Of a stretch of 64,000 nt of DNA, positions 29,623 through 39,245 are shown piece by piece. How positions within the stretch are numbered: position 1 is the stretch's first letter; each line of letters begins with the position of its first letter. The translations under genes and the position numbers were made by a program. Under the pieces are notes generated by a model that was not told where the DNA came from, did not search any database, and saw only the letters and a list, made by a program, of their open reading frames with translations. Origin of the DNA: Paenibacillus sp. JNUCC-31 (GTDB lineage: Bacteria > Bacillota > Bacilli > Paenibacillales > Paenibacillaceae); NCBI RefSeq assembly GCF_014844075.1, contig NZ_CP062165.1:6200001-6264000 (forward strand), written 5' to 3'.

Positions 29623-30114
29623 TTGAGTTCAGAAAATTCATTTGATATCGTGTCCAAAATGGACTTGCAAGAACTGACAAATGCCGTTACACAAACGGAA
29701 AAGGAAATTGGCACGCGTTATGACTTCAAGGGCAGCAAGAGCAGTCTGAAACTGGATAAGGATGCGTTAACGATCGTATCTGATGATGAGACCAAACTCA
29801 AGGCTGTCATTGACGTACTGCAATCCAAAATGGCTAAGCGGGGCTTACCTTTAAAAAACATTGATTATGCAAAAGTAGAGCCGGCTTCTTCAGGTACAGT
29901 CCGCCAGCGTTTGAATTTCAAACAGGGGATTGATCAGGATATCGCCAAAAAAATCAATATTTTGATTCGCGACTCCAAGATGAAAGTAAAAAGTCAGATT
30001 CAGGGAGATCAGCTCCGGGTAACAGGTAAAAGTAAAAATGATTTGCAAGCAGTCATGCAGCTGTTAAACGGTGCGAATTTGCCACTGGATTTGCAATATA
30101 CAAATTTCAAGTAA
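29623..30114 (+). CDS. yajQ: YajQ family nucleotide-binding protein
   Basis: 163 residues, duplicated ferredoxin-like fold. Family markers: SFDIVSKMDLQELTNAV at the N-terminus, IGTRYDFKGSKSSL, and a C-terminal QGDQLRVTGKSKNDLQAVM. Some members bind cyclic di-GMP and act in virulence control; others were linked to nucleotide or tRNA binding, so role is open. TTG start behind GAAAGGGTGACTGG. A -10 TATAAT at 29579-29584 with TTAGAC 19 bases before may be its promoter. It is absent from this slot in B. subtilis. Confidence 0.92.
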   Translation: MSSENSFDIVSKMDLQELTNAVTQTEKEIGTRYDFKGSKSSLKLDKDALTIVSDDETKLKAVIDVLQSKMAKRGLPLKNIDYAKVEPASSGTVRQRLNFKQGIDQDIAKKINILIRDSKMKVKSQIQGDQLRVTGKSKNDLQAVMQLLNGANLPLDLQYTNFK

Positions 30115-30142
30115 TATGGCTTTTTGTAGCTAAGCTTGTTTT

Positions 30143-30171
30143 TTGACACTGCAATTGGCGTATATTATACT
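30143..30171 (+). promoter_or_regulatory. Strong sigma-A promoter before pgsA
   Basis: -35 TTGACA (30143-30148), 17-base spacer, -10 TATACT (30166-30171). One mismatch from consensus in total. It would make a leader of about 260 bases before pgsA. Confidence 0.8.
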
Positions 30172-30177
30172 AAGTGT

Positions 30178-30436
30178 GCATTGCTGGCAGATAAGCATCA
30201 AAGCCCAGTCATCATCGTTTGCTGACTTTGTGAAAAGCAGTACATCTTCTGGAAGTCACCGGAACGTTTTAAACGGGTTTTGCGTTTGAGCGGTTGACTT
30301 TATTTTTTGCGTTTTTACATAGTGAGAGCACTGTAGTGCTGATTGACGGCAAAAACTGTAAATTCATGTTCCGGATGATGAATACGGGATTAAGATGAAT
30401 GTTTGGAGTATTGGAGGATAAGAGGGAGGGCGTCTT
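30178..30436 (+). other. Long untranslated leader of pgsA
   Basis: No coding frame with a ribosome binding site and no clean terminator. A second TTGACT-like -35 occurs near 30295 but without a good -10. I see nothing else in it that I can name. Confidence 0.4.
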
Positions 30437-31024
30437 GTGAATTTACCCAACCGGATTACGCTTGCACGAATTTGCTTAATCCCTTTTTTAATGGTGTTCC
30501 TGCTCGTTGATTTTCCGTTTTATCCAGAACCGTTGCAATTGGGAAGCTTCTCGCTTCCATATAATCAATTGATTGCTGCTGTTATTTTTATCATTGCAGC
30601 CAGCACAGATGGAATTGATGGGTATCTGGCTCGGAAAAATAATATGGTCACCAACCTGGGGAAATTGCTTGATCCGCTGGCTGACAAGTTGTTGGTTACG
30701 GCGGTGCTGATTTCACTTGTGGAAATGGGCAAGCTGGATTCCTGGATTGCTGTCGTAATTATAAGTCGTGAGTTTGCGGTTACCGGATTGCGTCAAATTG
30801 CACTATTAGATGGGTCGGTTGTCGCAGCAAGTGCCTGGGGCAAGTTGAAGACTGTCGTGCAAATTGTAGCTATTGTGCTGCTATTACTGAATAATTTCCC
30901 GTTCTCATTCACGGGTGTTCACGTAGACGTTATCGCCGTTTGGGCTGCAGCAATTATTACCATCTGGTCAGGCATTGATTACTTTATCAAAAACAAAAGT
31001 TTGTTGCATATATCAAAAGCGTAA
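30437..31024 (+). CDS. pgsA: CDP-diacylglycerol--glycerol-3-phosphate 3-phosphatidyltransferase
   Basis: Makes phosphatidylglycerophosphate, the committed step to phosphatidylglycerol and cardiolipin, at the membrane. 195 residues. The CDP-alcohol phosphotransferase motif DG-x2-DG-x-x-AR-x8-G-x3-D-x3-D is complete across STDGIDGYLARK and GKLLDPLADK. About five hydrophobic spans. GTG start behind AAGAGGGAGGGCGTC. The pgsA-cinA-recA order is as in B. subtilis. Confidence 0.96.
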   Translation: MNLPNRITLARICLIPFLMVFLLVDFPFYPEPLQLGSFSLPYNQLIAAVIFIIAASTDGIDGYLARKNNMVTNLGKLLDPLADKLLVTAVLISLVEMGKLDSWIAVVIISREFAVTGLRQIALLDGSVVAASAWGKLKTVVQIVAIVLLLLNNFPFSFTGVHVDVIAVWAAAIITIWSGIDYFIKNKSLLHISKA

Positions 31025-31067
31025 CTGTTTGATGTAAAAAGGGTAATCATGAAGGAATCATTTGCAC

Positions 31068-31100
31068 AAAGGGCAATAGGAAACCATCCTATTGCCCTTT
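31068..31100 (+). terminator. Inverted repeat between pgsA and cinA
   Basis: AAAGGGCAATAGG / CCTATTGCCCTTT perfect 13-base stem, seven-base loop. There is no T tract beyond the stem, so it may be a weak terminator or mRNA stabiliser. Confidence 0.6.
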
Positions 31101-31130
31101 GATCACTCACCATGTACAGGAGGATGTTGA

Positions 31131-32387
31131 ATGAAGGCAGAAATCATTGCAGTTGGCACAGAGCTGCTACTTGGACAAATTGTGAATACCAATGCCAGAT
31201 ATCTATCCCGTGAGTTGGCTGCGATCGGGATTGATGTATATTTCCAAACGGTGGTTGGTGATAATCTGAATCGACTTAGTGAAGCCATTCGCATCGCTCA
31301 AGGACGTGCAGACGTCATTTTATTTTCCGGGGGCATCGGTCCTACACAGGATGATCTGACCAAGGATGCAATCGCGGAGGTTTTGAATCGGAAGCTGCAT
31401 ATAGATCGAATGGCCATGGACAAAATTGAGAGCTTCTTCCGAGACCGCAATGTGGACATGACAGAAAATAATCGTCGTCAGGCGATTGTAATAGAGGGCG
31501 GGACACCGCTGGCAAACGAAACAGGTCTTGCAGCAGGAAATGCGATATCTGACAATGGCAAACATTATGTGGTAATGCCTGGTCCACCAAAAGAGCTCAT
31601 TCCCATGTTCGAACAGGAAGTCAAACCATGGTTGTTCCAGCATGTACTTACAAAAGAAATGCCGATCTATTCGAAAATGTTGAAGTTTGCAGGGATTGGC
31701 GAATCAGCATTGGAAGACCGACTCCTTGATCTTATAGATGCACAGACGGACCCTACGATTGCCCCCTATGCAAGTGAGGGAGAAGTTACAGTACGGGTAT
31801 CGACCAAGGCTCCGAGTGAAAGTGAGGCCAAGCTGAAGCTGGATGCCATGGAAGTTCAGATTCGGGAACGATTGCCAGAACATCTCTACGCGAACGAGGA
31901 TGTGCCTATAGAGTACACTATTGTAACGATGATGTCTGATATGGGTTTGTCTCTTAGCGCGGCGGAGAGCTGCACAGGAGGGCTTGTCATGCAGAGTCTG
32001 ACTTCCATTCCTGGCAGTGCATCCATGCTTAAGGGCGGAATTGTTTGTTATTCCAATGAGATCAAGGAAAAGTTGCTCAATGTCCCGCATGACTATCTGG
32101 AAGGTGAAGATGCACCTGGTGCAGTAAGCCCGGAAGTTGCCAAAGTGCTTGCAGAGCAGATCCGCATGATCGGGGATGCAGATTTCGGTCTGTCTGTTAC
32201 AGGTGTCGCTGGGCCTGGTTATTCGGAACGGAAACCGCCAGGACTTGTTTTTATTGCGTTGGCTGAACGTGGAAAAGAAACAGAAGTTCATGAACTGCGT
32301 ATTAATGGAAATCGGGAGACGGTTCGCATCCGTTCAGCAAAAGCGATTCTCTACCGTTTGTGGCGTAAACTTGTGGAAATGGACTAA
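31131..32387 (+). CDS. cinA: CinA family protein (competence/damage-inducible)
   Basis: 418 residues, two domains. The N-terminal MoCF-type domain has EIIAVGTELLLGQIVNTN and FSGGIGPTQDDLTKDAI; members hydrolyse ADP-ribose. The C-terminal PncC-type domain has SLSAAESCTGGL and VTGVAGPG, the nicotinamide-mononucleotide deamidase signature. Both appear intact. ATG behind ACAGGAGGATGTTGA. It lies just before recA, as in B. subtilis and Streptococcus where it is part of the competence regulon, but a terminator and a separate LexA-controlled promoter divide it from recA here. Confidence 0.95.
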   Translation: MKAEIIAVGTELLLGQIVNTNARYLSRELAAIGIDVYFQTVVGDNLNRLSEAIRIAQGRADVILFSGGIGPTQDDLTKDAIAEVLNRKLHIDRMAMDKIESFFRDRNVDMTENNRRQAIVIEGGTPLANETGLAAGNAISDNGKHYVVMPGPPKELIPMFEQEVKPWLFQHVLTKEMPIYSKMLKFAGIGESALEDRLLDLIDAQTDPTIAPYASEGEVTVRVSTKAPSESEAKLKLDAMEVQIRERLPEHLYANEDVPIEYTIVTMMSDMGLSLSAAESCTGGLVMQSLTSIPGSASMLKGGIVCYSNEIKEKLLNVPHDYLEGEDAPGAVSPEVAKVLAEQIRMIGDADFGLSVTGVAGPGYSERKPPGLVFIALAERGKETEVHELRINGNRETVRIRSAKAILYRLWRKLVEMD

Positions 32388-32438
32388 GCACCTCGGATTG
32401 CATTTGCAGGTGGAAGCAAGTATACTTAAAGAAGACGG

Positions 32439-32486
32439 AAGAACCGTAGAATCAGGCTTTAGAGCCTTGTTTACGGTTCTTTTTTC
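32439..32486 (+). terminator. Terminator between cinA and recA
   Basis: AAGAACCGTA with TACGGTTCTT, inner hairpin AGGCT/AGCCT, then TTTTTT. Confidence 0.9.
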
Positions 32487-32540
32487 TGTTTAATGGAAAG
32501 TTTCCCTGAGGAAGAGGCGCCTCGGCCTTCACAAAAAAAA

Positions 32541-32554
32541 CGAATGTATGTTCG
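32541..32554 (+). promoter_or_regulatory. LexA (SOS) operator of recA
   Basis: CGAATGTATGTTCG. The Bacillus LexA consensus is CGAACRNRYGTTCG; 13 of 14 positions agree, the exception being T for C at position 5. It lies ten bases upstream of the -35 element. Confidence 0.9.
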
Positions 32555-32563
32555 AAAAAAAGC

Positions 32564-32592
32564 TTGGCAAACGTGTAAAAACAAGGTATCAT
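32564..32592 (+). promoter_or_regulatory. recA promoter
   Basis: -35 TTGGCA (32564-32569), 17-base spacer, -10 TATCAT (32587-32592), directly after the LexA box. Confidence 0.75.
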
Positions 32593-32623
32593 TATCTTAT
32601 AAACAGTAAAGGGTGTGAGCTTA

Positions 32624-33688
32624 TTGTCAGACCGTCGTGCCGCGCTTGATATGGCGCTCCGTCAAATAGAGAAGCAATTTGGTAAAGGATCCATCATGAA
32701 ACTGGGTGAGTCGACTCACATGAATGTGGAAATTATACCCAGCGGTTCCTTGGCTTTGGATATTGCATTAGGAACAGGCGGCTTGCCTAAAGGCCGTATT
32801 GTTGAAATATATGGACCGGAATCCTCTGGTAAAACAACCGTAGCATTGCATGCGATTGCTGAAGTACAACGAGTGGGTGGACAAGCTGCATTTATTGATG
32901 CCGAGCATGCTCTTGACCCACAATATGCAAGTAAACTTGGGGTTAACATTGATGAATTGCTTTTGTCTCAGCCAGATACGGGTGAGCAAGGTCTTGAAAT
33001 TGCAGAAGCTCTTGTACGTAGTGGCGCTGTGGATATTGTCGTTATTGACTCTGTGGCTGCACTGGTACCAAAAGCAGAAATCGAAGGTGAAATGGGTGAT
33101 TCCCATGTCGGTTTGCAAGCGCGTTTGATGTCTCAGGCGCTACGTAAGTTGTCTGGTGCAATCAGCAAATCCAAAACAATTGCAATCTTTATCAACCAAC
33201 TTCGTGAAAAAGTCGGTGTAATGTTTGGTAACCCAGAGACGACACCAGGTGGCCGTGCTCTGAAATTTTATTCCACGGTACGTCTGGATGTGCGTCGTAT
33301 TGAGAGTATCAAATCAGGAAATGACATGATTGGTAACCGTACGCGTATTAAAGTCGTGAAAAACAAAGTAGCACCTCCGTTTAAACAAGCGGAAGTAGAT
33401 ATCATGTACGGTGAAGGCATTTCGAGAGAAGGCAGTATCATTGACATTGGTACAGAGCTGGATATCGTTAACAAAAGTGGTGCATGGTATTCTTACGAAG
33501 GCGAGCGTTTAGGCCAAGGCCGTGAGAACGCGAAGCAGTTCATGAAAGAGCATAAAGAGATTGCTGAAATCATTGAACAAAAAATTCGTGAAGCCAGCAA
33601 CCTGACAACTGCTGTTCCTGCGCCAACGACTGAAGATCAACAAAAAGAAGCGGCAGAAGAACAAGAATTATTTGAAATTAACGAGTAA
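32624..33688 (+). CDS. recA: Recombinase RecA
   Basis: Strand-exchange protein and SOS co-protease. 354 residues. Walker [10 protein letters not shown], the [19 protein letters not shown] region, loop L2 around [22 protein letters not shown], and the acidic C-terminal tail [13 protein letters not shown] are all seen. I start at TTG 32624, giving [14 protein letters not shown] as in B. subtilis; AAAGGGTG is eight bases upstream. A GTG at 32615 would overlap the ribosome binding site. Controlled by a LexA box. Confidence 0.99.
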   Translation: MSDRRAALDMALRQIEKQFGKGSIMKLGESTHMNVEIIPSGSLALDIALGTGGLPKGRIVEIYGPESSGKTTVALHAIAEVQRVGGQAAFIDAEHALDPQYASKLGVNIDELLLSQPDTGEQGLEIAEALVRSGAVDIVVIDSVAALVPKAEIEGEMGDSHVGLQARLMSQALRKLSGAISKSKTIAIFINQLREKVGVMFGNPETTPGGRALKFYSTVRLDVRRIESIKSGNDMIGNRTRIKVVKNKVAPPFKQAEVDIMYGEGISREGSIIDIGTELDIVNKSGAWYSYEGERLGQGRENAKQFMKEHKEIAEIIEQKIREASNLTTAVPAPTTEDQQKEAAEEQELFEINE

Positions 33689-33766
33689 CCCTCTGGCCTC
33701 CGAAGCTTGTTTAATTGAGCCTGGCTTGATTTAGATGCTAAAGTGACTGGGTGTGTACTCGCGCGT

Positions 33767-33802
33767 CCAACAGCCTCTGTCCGAATGGACAGGGGCTGTT
33801 GG
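33767..33802 (+). terminator. Hairpin after recA
   Basis: CCAACAGCC with GGCTGTTGG and inner GTCC/GGAC. There is no T run directly after it. Confidence 0.55.
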
Positions 33803-33821
33803 CACGCTTATTGTTAGTGAG

Positions 33822-33848
33822 AGGCCGGACACTGTTTCCGGCCTTTTA
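33822..33848 (+). terminator. Second terminator between recA and recX
   Basis: AGGCCGGA / TCCGGCCT stem with a seven-base loop and a short T run. Confidence 0.75.
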
Positions 33849-34011
33849 TATTAGCTGGATGTCATTTGTGGATACGTTAAGCGTGCTTTAGTGACGCTGC
33901 GTTGTCTCAAGGAAGATGTGCTATGTTTATTTGAAGAAGTCTTTGTTTTGCTGTGTGCTTTAAGACAGATCATGCAGTTCAGCACAAAACGATGTGGAAG
34001 GGGAGAGCTGA

Positions 34012-34749
34012 ATGGATCAACATGATGAGGATTTATATGAAGAAGCAGAGCTTGAAGGAATCTCACAATTCCCGGATAACGAAGAACTTACCATCTCACG
34101 GGTTGAACGTACAAAGAGCAGGGAAGCTCGTTACCGAATTACTTTTGGTTTACACTCAATCACGGTTCTTGAAGATGTGATGATTAAATATCGGATGACC
34201 CGAGGCAATACGTTTATGAAGAAGGACTTGGAAGATATCATTGTAGCTGACGAGCGACAACGGACGTATGTGCAGTCTTTGCGATATCTGGAGCATAAAC
34301 CACGCACACGCCATGAATTAAGTCAGAAGCTTCGTCAGAAAGAGTTTGCTGCACCCTTGATTGAAGAGGCACTGGACCGGCTTGAGAGGGAGGATTTGGT
34401 TGATGATGAACAGTTCGCGAAGGAATGGACCAGGCAGCGTATGGAGGGCCAGCGGAAGGGAAAACTGTGGATAAGGCAAGAGCTGCGTCAGAAGGGCATT
34501 GCCAATGAACTTATTGCGGAAGCGCTGGAAGGTATAAGTGCGGATGCGGAATTTGAGACGGCTTTAACCGCTGGACGCAAAAAGTGGAATCAGGTCAAAG
34601 GAGACATCAAGGAGAAGAAACGTAAAACGCTTCCCTTCTTGATGCGGCGGGGTTTTTCCATGGATATGGTGCGCCGGGTCGTGAATTGTTTAATTGAAGA
34701 AGATGAGGCGGGGGACCCCGAAGAAGACGAAGCGTTGTTATGGGATTAG
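34012..34749 (+). CDS. recX: Regulatory protein RecX
   Basis: Modulates RecA filaments. 245 residues, rich in charged helices; three RecX-type three-helix repeats are recognisable, each with the pattern R-x-x-x-E-L-x-x-K-L (for example PRTRHELSQKLRQKEF and GKLWIRQELRQKGI). ATG behind GGAAGGGGAGAGCTGA. It follows recA at 323 bases with two hairpins in between, so much of its expression must come from read-through or a separate start in 33850-34011, where I see no strong promoter. Confidence 0.92.
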   Translation: MDQHDEDLYEEAELEGISQFPDNEELTISRVERTKSREARYRITFGLHSITVLEDVMIKYRMTRGNTFMKKDLEDIIVADERQRTYVQSLRYLEHKPRTRHELSQKLRQKEFAAPLIEEALDRLEREDLVDDEQFAKEWTRQRMEGQRKGKLWIRQELRQKGIANELIAEALEGISADAEFETALTAGRKKWNQVKGDIKEKKRKTLPFLMRRGFSMDMVRRVVNCLIEEDEAGDPEEDEALLWD

Positions 34750-34777
34750 CAGAGAGGACTCACTATACTGCATTCTC

Positions 34778-34807
34778 TTGACAATTTCTTTCGTCAAATA
34801 CTAAAAT
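34778..34807 (+). promoter_or_regulatory. Sigma-A promoter upstream of rny
   Basis: -35 TTGACA (34778-34783), 18-base spacer, -10 TAAAAT (34802-34807). The leader to rny would be about 245 bases, with no supported coding frame. Confidence 0.7.
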
Positions 34808-35059
34808 GGACATGAGTCTGTAAGAAATGGACAACCCTTTTTCCTTCCAAAAAAGCGGTTTCTGTTTTTAAAGATTTAAACCATTCATGATTATGGGTTC
34901 GCTGGAAACGGTGAATAGTACATGGAAGCATGTACATGTGAAATGAAAATCGGCGGGGGATCGCCGTGAGTATTCGTTATTCCCAAACATATGTAAGGCT
35001 TGAAAACAACAAATTGACCCAAGGAGTGCCTTGGAGGAACCAACGAGGAGGTGAACAGT

Positions 35060-36601
35060 ATGGACATCGTAATCACGATCGTTCTCGTTGTGGCCGCGCT
35101 CGTTATTGGGTTCGGAGTAGGGTATTTTATTCGCAAATCTCTTGCAGAGGCTAAAATCTCCAGTGCGGAACAAGCTGCCGTGCAAATCGTGGAGAACGCG
35201 AAGAAAGAGGCAGAGGCACTGAAGAAAGAAACGGTGCTGGAAGCGAAGGACGAGATTCATCGCATTCGCGCCGAAGCTGAAAAAGACACTCGTGAACGTC
35301 GGAACGAAATTCAACGACAAGAAAGACGATTGTTGCAAAAAGAAGAGTCGCTGGATAAAAAATTGGAATCACTCGAACGTAAAGAAGAGCAAGTGGCTAA
35401 CAAAGAGAAACGAATTGATGAGACACAGCAGCAGATCGAGATGATCTACAAAAACCAGGTGACGGAGCTGGAGCGCATATCCAACCTCACCATGGAAGAC
35501 GCACGCAGTATCATACTGTCCAACGTAGAACAGGAAGTTCGTCATGAGACGGCTCAAATGATTAAGGACATTGAACAGCAAGCGAAGGAAGAAGCGGACA
35601 AAAAGTCCCGCGAGATTATTACACTCGCCATCCAACGCTGTGCGGCTGATCACGTGGCGGAGACAACCGTATCCGTTGTTACTTTGCCAAATGAAGAAAT
35701 GAAAGGCCGGATTATCGGTCGTGAAGGACGTAACATCCGTGCGCTTGAAACCCTTACTGGGATTGACCTCATTATCGATGATACGCCAGAAGCTGTTATT
35801 CTGTCGGGCTTTGACCCGATTCGCCGTGAAATCGCCCGTACTGCCCTCGAGAAATTGGTGGCTGATGGACGTATTCACCCGGCACGGATTGAAGAGATGG
35901 TGGAGAAATCCCGCAAAGAAGTGGACGAGCGTATCCGTGAATACGGTGAGCAAGCTACCTTTGAAGTGGGCGTGCATGGTCTGCATCCGGACTTGATTAA
36001 AATTCTGGGCCGGTTGAAGTTCCGTACAAGCTATGGTCAAAACGTCTTGAAACATTCGATGGAAGTCGCTTATCTGGCTGGATTGATGGCTGGCGAACTC
36101 GGAGAAGACGTAACCCTGGCAAGACGTGCAGGTCTATTGCATGACATTGGTAAAGCGCTGGATCACGAAGTGGAAGGATCACACGTCGAAATCGGCGTGG
36201 AACTGGCGAAGAAATACAAAGAACATCCGGTTGTAATCAACAGTATCGCGTCCCATCACGGGGATTGCGAAGCGACTTCGGTTATTGCGATGTTGGTCGG
36301 CGCAGCAGATGCGCTCTCCGCAGCAAGACCAGGCGCACGCCGCGAAACGCTGGAAACGTATATCAAACGACTGGAGAAGCTGGAAGAGATTTCAGAGTCG
36401 TTCGAAGGTGTCGAGAAATCGTACGCCATTCAGGCAGGACGCGAAGTTCGCGTTATGGTACAGCCTGAGAAAATCGACGATGCAGAAGCATTCCGCCTCG
36501 CACGTGACATCACGAAGATGATCGAGAACGAACTCGATTATCCGGGTCACATTAAGGTCACCGTCATCCGGGAAACCCGTGCGGTTGAATACGCAAAATA
36601 G
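35060..36601 (+). CDS. rny: Ribonuclease Y
   Basis: Membrane-anchored endoribonuclease that initiates mRNA decay in Bacillales. 513 residues. One N-terminal membrane span ([20 protein letters not shown]), a long charged coiled coil (about 25-200), a KH domain with [15 protein letters not shown], then the HD domain with [12 protein letters not shown] and HHGD. ATG 35060 is placed nine bases after GAGGAGG; GTG 35051 overlaps that site. Followed by ymdB and spoVS as in B. subtilis. Confidence 0.98.
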   Translation: MDIVITIVLVVAALVIGFGVGYFIRKSLAEAKISSAEQAAVQIVENAKKEAEALKKETVLEAKDEIHRIRAEAEKDTRERRNEIQRQERRLLQKEESLDKKLESLERKEEQVANKEKRIDETQQQIEMIYKNQVTELERISNLTMEDARSIILSNVEQEVRHETAQMIKDIEQQAKEEADKKSREIITLAIQRCAADHVAETTVSVVTLPNEEMKGRIIGREGRNIRALETLTGIDLIIDDTPEAVILSGFDPIRREIARTALEKLVADGRIHPARIEEMVEKSRKEVDERIREYGEQATFEVGVHGLHPDLIKILGRLKFRTSYGQNVLKHSMEVAYLAGLMAGELGEDVTLARRAGLLHDIGKALDHEVEGSHVEIGVELAKKYKEHPVVINSIASHHGDCEATSVIAMLVGAADALSAARPGARRETLETYIKRLEKLEEISESFEGVEKSYAIQAGREVRVMVQPEKIDDAEAFRLARDITKMIENELDYPGHIKVTVIRETRAVEYAK

Positions 36602-36609
36602 AGTATTAC

Positions 36610-36642
36610 GGAAAAGTGGCCGCAGTAGCGGGCCACTTTTCC
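36610..36642 (+). terminator. Terminator after rny
   Basis: GGAAAAGTGGCC / GGCCACTTTTCC perfect 12-base stem; the T's are within the stem, so function may be partial. Confidence 0.7.
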
Positions 36643-36770
36643 TGTTGATAGCCTGAATAAAGGTATTTTTATAACAAACAAACACATCTTGAACATGTGA
36701 TAGAGGTCCTGCGAAGCTTTGGATGCTTTGAAGAAGGCTGCGCTTGGTAGGGATTAAGGAGGCAGTAACA

Positions 36771-37565
36771 ATGAAAGTTTTGTTTATTGGTGATATTGTG
36801 GGTAACGTGGGGCGCAAGGCATTAAAGGAAAACCTTCCCTACCTGAAAACGAAGTATAAGCCACATGTGGTCATTGTAAATGGAGAAAATGCAGCAGCAG
36901 GCCGAGGAATTACTGGCGCAATAGCGAATGAATTTTTCAACTGGGGTGTACATGGGATCACCCTTGGTAACCATACCTGGGATAATAAAGACATATTTGA
37001 TTTTATAGATGATGAACCACGCATGATTCGTCCTGCGAACTTTCCACCAGGAACACCAGGCCGAGGATACACGGTAGTCAAAGGTGAAGGCAAGGAGCTG
37101 GCCATTGTCAATCTGCAAGGACGGACGTTCCTGCCTGCTTTGGATTGTCCGTTTCGCGTTGCCGATGAAATTGTGGACGAGCTGCGTCAAGACCATAAAT
37201 GCATTCTGGTCGATATGCATGCTGAAGCAACGTCAGAGAAGATTGCCATGGGCTGGCATCTGGATGGGCGTGCATCGCTGGTCGTAGGTACACATACACA
37301 TGTGCAAAGCAACGATGATCGTATTTTGCCTGGAGGAACAGCTTATTTAACCGATGCTGGCATGGTAGGACCGCGTGACGGCATATTGGGCATGGAGCGT
37401 GAAGCGGTGCTTCGCAAGTTCTACACTCAGCTTCCAGTACGATTTGTTGTTGATGATGGCAAGTGGCATTTCCACGGTGTATTTGTGGAGATTGATGAAG
37501 CCACAGGTGCTGCAACACGCATTGAGAAGATTCGTCTGATGGAGGACGAGTGGCGCATGGAATAG
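36771..37565 (+). CDS. ymdB: YmdB-type metallophosphoesterase (TIGR00282)
   Basis: 264 residues. Calcineurin-like metal-binding motifs: FIGDIVG, VNGENAAAG, LGNHTWDN, VDMHAEATSEK and GTHTHVQS. B. subtilis YmdB hydrolyses 2',3'-cyclic nucleotides and influences RNase Y-dependent switching between motility and biofilm states; its place behind rny here is the same. Start ATG 36771 follows AAGGAGGCAGTAACA; an in-frame start 27 bases earlier has no site. An AGGGGT/ACCCCT hairpin follows at 37564-37597. Confidence 0.95.
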   Translation: MKVLFIGDIVGNVGRKALKENLPYLKTKYKPHVVIVNGENAAAGRGITGAIANEFFNWGVHGITLGNHTWDNKDIFDFIDDEPRMIRPANFPPGTPGRGYTVVKGEGKELAIVNLQGRTFLPALDCPFRVADEIVDELRQDHKCILVDMHAEATSEKIAMGWHLDGRASLVVGTHTHVQSNDDRILPGGTAYLTDAGMVGPRDGILGMEREAVLRKFYTQLPVRFVVDDGKWHFHGVFVEIDEATGAATRIEKIRLMEDEWRME

Positions 37566-37603
37566 GGGTATTGTCCCATTTTGATGGGAAACCCCTCTAA
37601 AAA

Positions 37604-37630
37604 GAAGGAATTTTTTTGCCTCCCGCGAAT
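37604..37630 (+). promoter_or_regulatory. Sigma-H-type promoter of spoVS
   Basis: -35 GAAGGAATT at 37604-37612 fits RnAGGAwWW fully. After an 11-base spacer the -10 is CGCGAAT at 37624-37630, fitting RnnGAAT except at the first base. spoVS is a sigma-H gene in B. subtilis. Confidence 0.75.
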
Positions 37631-37682
37631 AACATCTAGTAAGTGGAAACAAACATTCAACATTCCCAGGGAGGTACTTACC

Positions 37683-37943
37683 ATGGAAGTATTAAAAGTT
37701 TCAGCAAAGTCCAATCCCAATTCCGTAGCCGGCGCTCTTGCAGGTGTTCTTCGTGAACGTGGAAATGCTGAACTGCAGGCAATCGGAGCGGGAGCACTGA
37801 ACCAAGCCATTAAAGCGGTAGCGATAGCCCGGGGATTTGTAGCACCAAGCGGAGTTGACTTGATTTGTATTCCAGCTTTTACAGACATTGTGATCGACGG
37901 CGAGGACCGAACGGCCATTAAGCTGATTGTGGAGCCCAGATAA
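37683..37943 (+). CDS. spoVS: Stage V sporulation protein S
   Basis: 86 residues, the normal length, Alba-like fold. Starts MEVLKVSAKSNPNSVAGALA and ends with the IDGEDRTAIKLIVEPR strand, nearly invariant in spore formers. ATG 37683 lies eight bases after AGGGAGGTACTT. Known to influence septation timing and spore coat/core assembly; the biochemical action is not known to me. A sigma-H promoter precedes it and a terminator follows. Confidence 0.98.
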   Translation: MEVLKVSAKSNPNSVAGALAGVLRERGNAELQAIGAGALNQAIKAVAIARGFVAPSGVDLICIPAFTDIVIDGEDRTAIKLIVEPR

Positions 37944-37962
37944 TACATGCACTTATGCATTG

Positions 37963-37992
37963 AACCTGTTTACGAAGTAGACAGGTTTTTTT
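37963..37992 (+). terminator. Terminator after spoVS
   Basis: AACCTGT-T-TAC / GTA-G-ACAGGTT stem (one T-G pair), GAA loop, seven T. Confidence 0.9.
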
Positions 37993-38034
37993 GCGTTTTA
38001 TTGCATAATATAACGTGTAGAAGGAGAGATTGTG

Positions 38035-39021
38035 ATGCACAACTGGCGAATAGCCGATTTTCATTGTGATGCCTTAAGTAAAATGCTGATGGACCCTGCC
38101 CTTCCTTTTGAAAATGCACCAAAGCTGGATGTGAACCTGGAGCGCATGAGCGAGGGCGGCCTTGGTTTACAGGCCTTTGCGATTTATTTGCCCGAGGTGC
38201 TGGGCAGAGGCAAGTTTGAACATGTGATGGGACAGTTGGATATCTACCGCAAGCGAGTTCAGGTAAGCAACGATCGCTCTGAAGGCATACATACACTATT
38301 ATGGCGAGAACAGCTCACACAGGTGGGGCAGATGGGCAAAACCTGGGGACTGCTTACACTGGAAGGAGTCGATGGACTGGAGAGCAATCTCTTTTATCTT
38401 GAGTTGTGTTATCAAATGGGTGTGAGGATCGTTGGGCTTACCTGGAACTATGCCAATTGGGCAGCAGATGGTGTGCTCGAAAAACGCGGGGCTGGTCTGA
38501 CGGAAAAAGGCAGGGAACTGGTTCACCTGTGTAACCAAATCGGCATGTTGCTGGATGTTTCACATCTCACCGAAAAGGGTTTTTGGGAACTGGCCGATCT
38601 GAGCGAACGTCCGTTTATCGCTTCGCATTCCAACAGTTATACGGTTTGCCCGCATGTGCGAAATCTGAAGGATGATCAGATTCGAGCCATTATTGCCCGG
38701 AAAGGGCGTATCGGATTGACGTTTGTCCCCTGGTTTGTGAAACAGGATGGTGAAGTCCATATCGAAGATCTGTTGCCTCATATTGAGCAGGTTTGCGCCC
38801 TGGGTGGGGAGCGGCATCTGATGATGGGTTCTGATTTTGACGGAATATCTACGTATATCCATGAGCTTGAACATACCGGGCAGTATCCAAAGCTGATAAA
38901 TACGCTCCTCAAGCACTACGATGAATCACTGGTTCGTGGTTGGATGTGGGGGAATGCGATGAGTTATTTAGGAGAAAATCTGCCGGAGAACGATATGAAA
39001 ACAGAACATGTAAAATCATAA
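38035..39021 (+). CDS. Membrane dipeptidase (peptidase family M19)
   Basis: Zinc dipeptidase of the renal-dipeptidase family, 328 residues. The N-terminal zinc motif HxD is in ADFHCDALSK. Glu in LLTLEGVDGLE bridges the two metals; distal His residues are in DVSHLTEKGFWEL and ASHSNSYTV; the Asp in MGSDFDGI completes the set. No signal peptide, so cytoplasmic. ATG 38035 is eight bases after AAGGAG. It stands, with the PduL-type gene, where B. subtilis has tdh-kbl. Confidence 0.92.
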   Translation: MHNWRIADFHCDALSKMLMDPALPFENAPKLDVNLERMSEGGLGLQAFAIYLPEVLGRGKFEHVMGQLDIYRKRVQVSNDRSEGIHTLLWREQLTQVGQMGKTWGLLTLEGVDGLESNLFYLELCYQMGVRIVGLTWNYANWAADGVLEKRGAGLTEKGRELVHLCNQIGMLLDVSHLTEKGFWELADLSERPFIASHSNSYTVCPHVRNLKDDQIRAIIARKGRIGLTFVPWFVKQDGEVHIEDLLPHIEQVCALGGERHLMMGSDFDGISTYIHELEHTGQYPKLINTLLKHYDESLVRGWMWGNAMSYLGENLPENDMKTEHVKS

Positions 39022-39156
39022 AAATCTTGATTCCTGAAGAGTCGCCTGAAGTAAACGTGATGGAAGCGGAACTCGACCATGTTCAGATGGAATTACCAAA
39101 TGTAGGGGATACATGATTGAAAAATAAGTGTATTTCATGAATTTTCAGCAGTTCGT

Positions 39157-39185
39157 TTTCATTTCACTTCAAAAAGGGGTATAAT
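39157..39185 (+). promoter_or_regulatory. Probable promoter of the PduL-type gene
   Basis: -10 TATAAT at 39180-39185 with a weak TTTCAT -35 at 39157-39162 and 17-base spacing. Confidence 0.5.
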
Positions 39186-39245
39186 ACCATAGGATTGTTA
39201 AGAGCCTGGCTACAGGCCATAGATAAACAAGGAGTGAAATTCACA

